Of a stretch of DNA of 17,196 nt, positions 9,662-15,550 are shown piece by piece. The notes under the pieces are model-generated. The model saw only the letters and a program-made list of their open reading frames with translations, ran no database searches and was not told the DNA's origin. Positions within the stretch are counted from its first letter, which is position 1. Every line of letters begins with the position of its first letter. The translations under genes and the position numbers were made by a program. Source of the DNA: JBFIHF01 sp964411125. Its GTDB lineage: Bacteria > Myxococcota_A > Bradymonadia > Bradymonadales > Bradymonadaceae. The stretch covers positions 1 through 17,196 of the forward strand of contig CAYPJU010000105.1 of NCBI GenBank assembly GCA_964411125.1, read 5' to 3'.

Positions 9662-12328
9662 ATGAGAACGACCGTCATCCTCGCGATCATCGCCTGTTTC
9701 GCCTCCTGCGCCGACTGCGGCGCCAACAACGGCGCACGCCCCGACGCCGGCAACGACCCCGCCGACGATGGTGCGCCCGACATCCGTGTCCCTGCCGACG
9801 ACGGCGTCGCCGACTTGCCACTCTTCGTGGACTCCGACCTCACCGAACAGCCCACCGACCTCGGACCACCCCCACCGATCCTCGGCTCCGACGTGCCTTC
9901 GCGCGCCCAGCCGGGCGTCTCCGCCGACGGCGTCTCCGACCTCGCACCGGTCCCGGGCGAGGCACGCGCCGGACGATTCGCCGACGGCAACACCGGGTTC
10001 ACCGGGCTCTGGGCTCACTGCAAGGCGGGGGACGTCAAACTGTTCAACGGTCGCATCGAAGCCTGCATCTCCGGTGTCCGTTCCAACCGACACGAGCTCT
10101 TCACCGGCGGCTCCCTCGTCGACATCCGACCCACCGGCGACACCAACGACGAAGTGTTCGACATCTTGATGCCCCGCATCGAGTTCAACACCGTCCACGC
10201 CGACGAAGTCTCCGTGCTGCGCGACGGGACCGACGGGGGCCCAGCCGTCGTCCGTATGGTCGGCGAGGACTTCCCGATCGCTTACCTCGTCGGAGTCGTC
10301 GGAGAACGAATCTTTCGAAAGCGCGGGTTCCAGGTCGTCACCGAGTATCGACTCGGCCCCGACGCCGACTTCATCGAGATCGCCACCTTCGTGACCAGCA
10401 CCCTGGAGGGCGACTTCGACTTCGTCCAGGGTGACCTCTTCGCCCTCGGTGACCGCGGTCAGTACTTCCAGCGCGGTGAAGGATTCGGGGTCACCAGCGG
10501 CGACTACCGCGCGACCCTGTCGATGGGACCGGACTACGCGTTCGCCTGGTTTTCTCCGCGCACCGACGTGGTCAACACCCTGGGCGGCTTCGACGTGCCC
10601 TGGCAGTTTCCCGCGACCGACTACGTGACGGTCGCGCCCGGCGAGACCTCGCTCTTCCGCTCCCGCCTCCTCGTGGCGCCCACGCTGGACGCTGCACTGA
10701 CCCGGGTCAGTGAAGAGCTCGAGCAATCCCTCGACGGCGCCCCGCGCACAATACGCGTGGTCGACGGCGCCGGGGAGCCCGTGGCCGGCAGGACGGTGGT
10801 CGCGTACCAGGACCAGTTTGCGCTGACCGCGGGACGTACCGCCGCCGACGGCACGGTGACCCTGACCCTCCCCGACGGGGACGTCCGATTCACCGTGACC
10901 GAAGTTCCTGGGGCCCCTCCCTTCGACCAGACCGCGACTGTCGCCGACACCGTCGATCTCACGGTCGCCACGCCCGGAACGATCCGCCTCTCCGCGACCG
11001 ACGGCAACGGTCCTCTCGTCGCGGGGGCCTGGCTTTCGAATGGAACGACCACACACCGCGTAGCCATCGGACCCAACGGCGCGGTCGTCGACGTCGCTCC
11101 GGGGACATGGGAGGTGTCGGTCGGTCGCGGCCCCGAGTGGAACGGCACGACCCAGAGCGTACAGGTCACGGCCGGCGAGGAACTTCCAGTCACGTCGACC
11201 CTGGTGCGCGCGATCGACACCACCGACTGGATCGCGGCCGACTTCCACCAGCACATGGAACCGAGCCCCGACAGCGAGGTGCATCTCGAGAATCGCGTCT
11301 GGCAGAACGTCGCGATGGGCCTCGAGCTCATCACCCCGACCGACCACGACGTCGTGACCGATCTCGTCCCCGTCATCGCGGACCTCGACCTCGGCGATTG
11401 GGTCTCGACCTTCTCCGGCGTCGAGATCAGTCCGACCGTCGCCCACGTCAACGTCTACCCCCTGCCGTGGCAACACGACGCCCCGGGGCGCGGCTCCGTC
11501 CCGCTGCAATTCCTCAACGAAGACGGGGAGTGGAAACAGCGACGGATCCCCGAGCTGATCGCGCTCGCTCGACAGCTCCCCACCGATCCCGTGATCCAAC
11601 TGAACCATCCGCGCGACTCGGGCTTCTTCCGCTACACCGACTTCGATCCGCTGACGGGTCCCGATGCCGTCGAACACCCCCGCTGGACCACCGATTTCGA
11701 CGCCGTCGAGCTGATGAACGGCGACGAGTGCCAGGTGCTCCACGACCTCGCCGGCCTCTGGAACGCCGGGCTCCGACCGACCGCGATCGGCTCTACCGAC
11801 ACCCACGGCGAGTGGGGGGCGATCGGCGCCAAGCGAACATACGTGCGACTGCCGGGCGTCGCCGCGAACGCAATCACCCCCGAAGGGGTCCGCGACGCGA
11901 TCAAAGCGAACCAGGCGATCCTCGCCACGTGGGCCTTCATCGAGTTCACCGACGCCACACTTCCCGGCGACACCATCGTCGCACAGTCCGGCGTGCCCCT
12001 CGAGGTTCCCCTGCGTGTTCAGACGCCCGACTGGGCCTCCGTCGATACGATCCAGATGATCGCGAACGGTGAGGTCCGGGCGACCCTCACCATCACCCCC
12101 GGGTCGGCGAACGTCGACTGGGACGACTCCCTGCAGGCCTCATTCACCGAAGACACCTGGGTCAGCTTCATCGCGTCGGGGCCCCGCCCCACCGGTCCGT
12201 GGGTTCCGGGCAACGACATCACGTGGGCCTTCACGAACCCCATCTTCGTCGACGTCGGGGGCGACGGTTGGCAGGCGCCCGGTCCGCGCCCCCTCGACCT
12301 CTCGTCGACTCCTTATTGCGTAGAGTGA
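9662..12328 (+). CDS. CehA/McbA-like PHP-domain metallohydrolase lipoprotein
   Basis: 888-residue secreted lipoprotein. The N-terminus MRTTVILAIIACFASC has a lipobox at Cys16, followed by a long acidic, Pro/Asp-rich linker to about residue 100. Residues 105-355 form an unassigned beta-rich domain. About 360-420 resembles a carboxypeptidase-regulatory Ig-like fold (VVDGAGEPVAGRTVVAY), and 430-515 a second beta-sandwich. The catalytic PHP region (about 522-785) keeps metal-ligand motifs in order: DFHQH (His529, His531), TPTDHD (Asp561, His562), GVEIS (Glu588), His595, LNHPR (His649) and STDTHG (Asp713, His715). The C-terminal 100 residues look Ig-like. CehA/McbA relatives include carbamate and phosphoester hydrolases; the substrate here is unknown. 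It has no obvious Shine-Dalgarno before the ATG and lies 28 bases after the preceding lipoprotein gene, suggesting an operon. Confidence 0.88.
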   Translation: MRTTVILAIIACFASCADCGANNGARPDAGNDPADDGAPDIRVPADDGVADLPLFVDSDLTEQPTDLGPPPPILGSDVPSRAQPGVSADGVSDLAPVPGEARAGRFADGNTGFTGLWAHCKAGDVKLFNGRIEACISGVRSNRHELFTGGSLVDIRPTGDTNDEVFDILMPRIEFNTVHADEVSVLRDGTDGGPAVVRMVGEDFPIAYLVGVVGERIFRKRGFQVVTEYRLGPDADFIEIATFVTSTLEGDFDFVQGDLFALGDRGQYFQRGEGFGVTSGDYRATLSMGPDYAFAWFSPRTDVVNTLGGFDVPWQFPATDYVTVAPGETSLFRSRLLVAPTLDAALTRVSEELEQSLDGAPRTIRVVDGAGEPVAGRTVVAYQDQFALTAGRTAADGTVTLTLPDGDVRFTVTEVPGAPPFDQTATVADTVDLTVATPGTIRLSATDGNGPLVAGAWLSNGTTTHRVAIGPNGAVVDVAPGTWEVSVGRGPEWNGTTQSVQVTAGEELPVTSTLVRAIDTTDWIAADFHQHMEPSPDSEVHLENRVWQNVAMGLELITPTDHDVVTDLVPVIADLDLGDWVSTFSGVEISPTVAHVNVYPLPWQHDAPGRGSVPLQFLNEDGEWKQRRIPELIALARQLPTDPVIQLNHPRDSGFFRYTDFDPLTGPDAVEHPRWTTDFDAVELMNGDECQVLHDLAGLWNAGLRPTAIGSTDTHGEWGAIGAKRTYVRLPGVAANAITPEGVRDAIKANQAILATWAFIEFTDATLPGDTIVAQSGVPLEVPLRVQTPDWASVDTIQMIANGEVRATLTITPGSANVDWDDSLQASFTEDTWVSFIASGPRPTGPWVPGNDITWAFTNPIFVDVGGDGWQAPGPRPLDLSSTPYCVE

Positions 12329-12337
12329 CCGCGGTCA
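12326..12337. terminator. 12-bp palindrome spanning two convergent stop codons
   Basis: TGACCGCGGTCA is a perfect palindrome. Its first three bases are the TGA stop of the PHP gene on the plus strand, and its last three are the TGA stop of the membrane-protein gene on the minus strand. Only 6 bases separate the genes. No hairpin loop or T-run is present, so it is not a classical terminator; the symmetry may be partly coincidental. Confidence 0.3.
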
Positions 12338-12820
12338 TTCGATGTCCAACGAGCCTCCCTGGTGCCAGGGATGGTCGAAATACCCCGGCTCGAAATCCGA
12401 CTCGACCGCGGTCATCGTGAAGTTCCACGACCAGGCGAAGGCCACGCACATCCCGCCGATGACGAGCATCCATCGCACCCATTGCCATCCTCGAAAGAGG
12501 ATCCCGGCGAGGATCAGCAGCGACGAGAGCGCTACAGCGCGCGTCACCATGTTGTCCGCGATTGCGTAGTCGCGTGCGAACGCCACCCCGATCGCGAAGA
12601 AGACGACCATCCAACCTCCGAACCGACGAAGCAGCACTGCCGGTTCGGGCGGTGCTCTCAGGGTCCACCGACGCGCGACGCCGAAGGCGCCGAAGAGCGC
12701 ACCGTATATCAGGTACTCGAACGGCGTCGTGGTGGAGATGCGAAACATCACACAGGCCGCGGCGAGCGTCGGCACCAGGGTGACGAGGGAGAAGGTGGCG
12801 AGGATGGGGAGGCGTTTCAT
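12335..12820 (-). CDS. Small multi-pass membrane protein, unknown function
   Basis: 161-residue hydrophobic protein with about four to five membrane segments (roughly residues 4-24, 35-49, 68-83, 95-110, 116-133). It is rich in Trp and Phe, with a short polar, acidic C-terminal tail (ESDFEPGYFDHPWHQ). The ATG at 12820 is preferred because GGAG lies 5 bases upstream; a GTG at 12826 in the same frame is the alternative. LAAAC (Cys23) resembles a lipobox, but strongly hydrophobic residues follow it, so a transmembrane helix is more likely. It is convergent with the PHP gene and divergent from the FrnE-like gene. I do not recognise a family. Confidence 0.72.
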   Translation of the reverse strand: MKRLPILATFSLVTLVPTLAAACVMFRISTTTPFEYLIYGALFGAFGVARRWTLRAPPEPAVLLRRFGGWMVVFFAIGVAFARDYAIADNMVTRAVALSSLLILAGILFRGWQWVRWMLVIGGMCVAFAWSWNFTMTAVESDFEPGYFDHPWHQGGSLDIE

Positions 12821-12826
12821 GGTCAC

Positions 12827-12948
12827 TCCGAGCGATTTCGATCACCCTGCCTCCATCGTGTGAAACTGAGATGAACCGCGTGAAGATTGGCGGTGATTCG
12901 TTCCGAAACGACTGCGCCGTTCCGGCATCTGACGCACGGAGGTACCCC
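12827..12948. promoter_or_regulatory. Divergent promoter region of membrane protein and DsbA genes
   Basis: 122 bases between two divergent genes must carry both promoters. No convincing -35/-10 pair was found. The DsbA gene has a strong Shine-Dalgarno GGAGG at 12938-12942, 6 bases before the ATG at 12949. An upstream in-frame ATG at 12871 lacks such a site and would add 26 residues with no family similarity. Confidence 0.4.
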
Positions 12949-13617
12949 ATGAAAGTAGAAATCTGGTCCGACGTCGTCTGTCCCTGGTGCTACATCGGAA
13001 AGCGCCGATTCGAAGCCGCACTCGCCGATCTCGACGAAGAGGTGGAGATCGAATGGAAGAGCTTCCAGCTCGATCCGACGGCCCCTACGCGCTCCGACCG
13101 CTCCATCGACGAGATCCTCGCCGCGAAGTATCGGATGTCGGGGGCACAGGTCGAGCAGATGATCGACCGCGTCACGGGCGAAGCCGCCAACGCGGGGCTC
13201 GACTTCAAGCTGCGGGACGCCCCGCAGGTCAACACGTTCGACGCGCACCGCCTGATCCAGTGGGCGAAGTCGCAGGGCAAGGGGGACGAGATGAAGGAAC
13301 GTCTGCTCGCCGCCCACTTCACGGAGGGTCGCGCCGTCGTCGGCACGACCGAGCTCGCCGAGCTCGCCGGAGAAGTCGGGCTCGACGTGGACCAGGCGGC
13401 ATCCGTCCTCGCCGGTGACGAGTTCGCCGACGAGGTGCGCCGGGACTTGGCCGAAGCCCGACAGATAGGCGTCACCGGCGTTCCGTTCTTCTTGTTCGAC
13501 GGGAAGTACGCGGTCCCGGGTGCCCAACCGACCGAGACGATGAAGCAGGTGCTCCAGCAGGTTCGCACCATGTCTGCGCCCGCCGGAGAGACGTGCGGCG
13601 CGGATGGCTGTGAGTGA
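12949..13617 (+). CDS. DsbA-family oxidoreductase, FrnE-like, with C-terminal CX4C
   Basis: 222-residue cytosolic thiol-disulphide oxidoreductase. The strong GGAGG ribosome site fixes the start at 12949. The thioredoxin fold starts immediately: MKVEIWSDVVCPWCYIGKRR carries the active-site Cys11-Pro-Trp-Cys14. The helical insertion lies in the middle, and the cis-proline loop is GVTGVPFFLF (Pro179), followed by GAQPTETM as in FrnE and related polyketide-associated DsbA proteins. It lacks a signal peptide. The last residues, ETCGADGCE, form a second thiol pair, Cys216-x4-Cys221; a C-terminal CX4C is known from Deinococcus FrnE, where it works with the CXXC. This supports an FrnE-type cytoplasmic redox role, perhaps in oxidative stress (inference). 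Confidence 0.92.
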   Translation: MKVEIWSDVVCPWCYIGKRRFEAALADLDEEVEIEWKSFQLDPTAPTRSDRSIDEILAAKYRMSGAQVEQMIDRVTGEAANAGLDFKLRDAPQVNTFDAHRLIQWAKSQGKGDEMKERLLAAHFTEGRAVVGTTELAELAGEVGLDVDQAASVLAGDEFADEVRRDLAEARQIGVTGVPFFLFDGKYAVPGAQPTETMKQVLQQVRTMSAPAGETCGADGCE

Positions 13618-13689
13618 GCGACGTTCCGTCGCCGCGCACCGTGGCGCTCCGTCACCGCCCATGTATTCGGAAACAATGAGCGTCGCTCG

Positions 13690-13695
13690 TAGGTT
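13690..13695 (+). promoter_or_regulatory. Possible -10 element before metallophosphoesterase
   Basis: TAGGTT touches the ATG at 13696, with TTCGGA (13666-13671) 18 bases upstream as a weak -35. If used, transcription would begin near 13702, making the ATG at 13696 untranslatable and favouring the TTG at 13729. Speculative. Confidence 0.25.
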
Positions 13696-14904
13696 ATGGG
13701 GTGGAGTTGTCCTTCGTCGGGAGTGGAATTGACAGTCGTCTGGTTTTTCGCGTGGCTCGCCACGGTCGCCGTGTGTGCGCGCTATCGTCATCGTATCTAC
13801 GCGGTGTTCGTCGCCGTCATCACCGGCCTCGTCGCGCTCAGTTGGGTGGCGCTCTTCTCGGAGCCCGGCCCCATCTCGTACGTGGCGTGGGCTCTGAGTG
13901 CCCTCGTGCACGTGCACTACCTGCGGCAACTGAAGCCGCGGATGCGGCCGCTCCCCTACCGGTTGTTCGTGCAATGGCCGGCGCTCTGGTTCGTGACGGG
14001 GAGCATCCTCGCGCTGCCATGGGCGCTCGTCGTGGCGCTCGGGTTCGAACCGCTCGGTTGGTGGCTCGCGTTCGTCGTCGCCGGAGTCGGGCTCGTGCAG
14101 TCCCTCACGCATCGTCCCACCACGCTCGACCTGGCGCTCGACGGGACGCTCGCCGACGAGCTCGGCCGGGCCGGCTTCGGCGAGCCGACGGACGAAAGGC
14201 CGCTGAAGGTCGCCCACATCACCGATACCCACCTGGGACCGTTCGTTTCCGAGCGCCGCGTTCGCCGCGCGCTGAAGAGAGTGTTGGATGAGGACCCGGA
14301 CCTCGTGCTCTTGACGGGCGACTTCATGACCACCGAGTCGAACGGCGACGTCGGCTTGCTCGAGCGTGCATTCGAACCCCTCGCCGAGCACTCTCACAAG
14401 GTGTTCGCGTGCCGCGGAAACCACGATCACGAATCCCCCGAAACCGTGAACCGCGCGTTTGCGAAGCTCGGGATCCGAATCCTGGACGACGAAGCCGTGA
14501 CGGTCGAGACGGACGCGGGGCGGGTTCAACTGGTCGGCGTCGACTTCAAGTTCCGCGACGCCGCCGATCGCGTGCGGGCGGTCTGCGAGAGCATCCCGCG
14601 CGAAGACGACGTGCCGCGTATCGTCTTGCTGCATCACCCGGGGCACTTCGTCCACGTCCCCGATGGAATGGGTGATCTCGTGCTGTCCGGCCACACGCAC
14701 GGCGGCCAGGTCGGCCTCGTGGACCTCGGACTCAACGCGACGATCATGCGTGCGTTCGTGAAGATGCCCGACCACGGCCTGTGGGCGCTCGGCAGCAACA
14801 AGCTGTACGTCAACCGCGGGCTCGGTCACTACGGCTTTCCGCTTCGCATCGGCGTGCGGGCCGAAGCGGCGATCTTGAACGTTCACGTGGGCGCGGCTGG
14901 TTGA
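13696..14904 (+). CDS. Membrane-anchored metallophosphoesterase (YkuE/YaeI-like)
   Basis: Up to 402 residues. The N-terminal 140 residues carry about four or five membrane helices (roughly 12-28, 35-54, 59-76, 94-116, 122-138). A calcineurin-like phosphoesterase domain follows with every metal motif: DTHLG (Asp177, His179), TGDF (Asp209), RGNHDH (Asn242, His243), LLHHPGH (His313) and SGHTHGGQ (His333, His335). Relatives include YaeI/LpxG-type enzymes that cleave UDP-diacylglucosamine, and YkuE, so a lipid or cell-envelope phosphoester substrate is plausible (inference). The start is uncertain: the ATG at 13696 has no good ribosome site, while a TTG at 13729 has GGGAG (13719-13723) 5 bases upstream and begins just before the first membrane helix. 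It stands alone, followed by a hairpin at 14914. Confidence 0.9.
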   Translation: MGWSCPSSGVELTVVWFFAWLATVAVCARYRHRIYAVFVAVITGLVALSWVALFSEPGPISYVAWALSALVHVHYLRQLKPRMRPLPYRLFVQWPALWFVTGSILALPWALVVALGFEPLGWWLAFVVAGVGLVQSLTHRPTTLDLALDGTLADELGRAGFGEPTDERPLKVAHITDTHLGPFVSERRVRRALKRVLDEDPDLVLLTGDFMTTESNGDVGLLERAFEPLAEHSHKVFACRGNHDHESPETVNRAFAKLGIRILDDEAVTVETDAGRVQLVGVDFKFRDAADRVRAVCESIPREDDVPRIVLLHHPGHFVHVPDGMGDLVLSGHTHGGQVGLVDLGLNATIMRAFVKMPDHGLWALGSNKLYVNRGLGHYGFPLRIGVRAEAAILNVHVGAAG

Positions 14905-15185
14905 AAGGTCGTGGCGCGGCGCTCCGACGCCGCGCAAACATAGCGCAGTGCCCCCGCCGCCGCGCGAACCTGGCCCGACGACGATCTCCTCACGCCTGCT
15001 CATGACGAAGGCACCCAAACTCTCCCTTTGGGCGCTAGGACATTGTCCTCCACCCTGCTGAGCCCCTCGGTTACGCAATCCGACGAAGTGCCCACCGTAC
15101 GGGCTCCGGTCGCCCTTCGAAGCGTAACGTCGTGCCTCGTCCGGCCGGAGACTGGCCGGTCGTCGGAGACATGGTAGGTTAGACC
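14905..15185. other. Dyad-rich intergenic region
   Basis: No supportable gene. It contains several inverted repeats besides the terminator-like stem: CCCAAA/TTTGGG (15014-15019 and 15027-15032), the 13-base dyad AGGACATTGTCCT (15037-15049), CCGGCC/GGCCGG (15141-15146 and 15154-15159) and CATGGT/ACCATG (15170-15175 and 15183-15188). The last one pairs across the start codon of the next reading frame. Minus-strand frames open here look like compositional shadows. Confidence 0.55.
14914..14935 (+). terminator. GC-rich hairpin after metallophosphoesterase
   Basis: GCGCGGCG (14914-14921) pairs perfectly with CGCCGCGC (14928-14935) around a 6-base loop, 9 bases after the stop codon. The position and strength suit a transcription terminator, but AAACAT and not a T-run follows, so it may act as a Rho-dependent or mRNA-end stabilising stem. 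Confidence 0.45.
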
Positions 15186-15188
15186 ATG
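15170..15188 (+). promoter_or_regulatory. Inverted repeat over start codon of small lipoprotein
   Basis: CATGGT and ACCATG flank a 7-base loop (AGGTTAG). The right arm contains the ATG at 15186, and the loop overlaps the TAGGTT -10-like element. It could be an operator or a translation-blocking hairpin; the stem is short. Confidence 0.35.
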
Positions 15189-15481
15189 CCTGACGACGGA
15201 CATGCCGCGAACCGCAATCTCGTACCCAAGCTTCGGGTCCACCAGGGCGGACTTGCGGTGCTCGCCGTGGCCTTCGCCTGCGCGATGGGGTGTAGCGACC
15301 GGGACGGGCAGTGCCGTCTTCCGGCCTCGCGGGCCGGGACCCACAGCGACGATCTGCTGATCTCGGGGACCGCGCCCCCACCCGCGAGCTCTACCAGTGC
15401 CAGGACGCCCCCGACTGCTCCTGCGAGCCCGCCACGGCGATCTGCGACGACGGCAAGTGCTCGTTGCTGCTGACCGACTGA
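15186..15481 (+). pseudogene. Small Cys-rich lipoprotein with apparent -1 frameshift
   Basis: From the ATG at 15186 the frame encodes a hydrophobic segment with a lipobox-like ACAMGC (Cys36) and then SDRDGQC. It degrades after about 15360 into a Pro/Ser/Thr/Arg-rich tail ending at 15473. The frame one base back instead encodes RELYQCQDAPDCSCEPATA and continues ICDDGKCSLLLTD to a TGA at 15479-15481, a convincing Cys-rich domain like those of myxobacterial lipoproteins. Adding one base to GGGG (15365-15368) or to the C-run near 15375 would join DDLLISG to DRAPTRELYQC. It is either a real frameshift mutation or a sequencing error in a homopolymer. The start is uncertain: 21 polar residues precede the hydrophobic core. 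If intact it would be about 98 residues. Function unknown. Confidence 0.5.
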
Positions 15482-15537
15482 CCCATTCGCCGCAACTCTC
15501 CGCCGCAGGTCCCGCAATCCGACGTTGAATGAGGAAC

Positions 15538-15543
15538 GGGAGG
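15538..15543 (+). promoter_or_regulatory. Ribosome binding site favouring GTG start at 15551
   Basis: GGGAGG lies 7 bases before GTG at 15551 and 16 bases before the in-frame ATG at 15560. The spacing favours GTG. Both starts give a functional lipoprotein signal. Confidence 0.55.
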
Positions 15544-15550
15544 CGGTAAG

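Larger units (their letters stand above)
15074..15524 (+). repeat. 12-bp direct repeats flanking the small Cys-rich gene
   Basis: CGCAATCCGACG occurs at 15074-15085 and 15513-15524, bracketing the frameshifted small gene. An exact 12-mer match within about 450 bases is unlikely by chance. It could mark a past duplication or insertion, or a shared regulatory site upstream of two adjacent lipoprotein genes. Confidence 0.5.

Noticed and set aside
9068..11806. 912-codon open frame on the minus strand
   Set aside because: Antisense to the two lipoprotein genes with good signals and PHP motifs; it lacks family motifs, so it is a compositional shadow.
12349..12374. Possible second hairpin or terminator after the PHP gene
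   Set aside because: This lies inside the minus-strand membrane-protein gene, and no extended stem with a T-run was found.
12823..15381. 852-codon open frame on the minus strand
   Set aside because: Opposes the DsbA and metallophosphoesterase genes and has low-complexity Arg/His/Glu-rich translation; a shadow.
15000..15517. Minus-strand frames of 112-114 codons
   Set aside because: No ribosome site, no motif and a composition typical of antisense translation; the plus-strand Cys-rich reading is more convincing.
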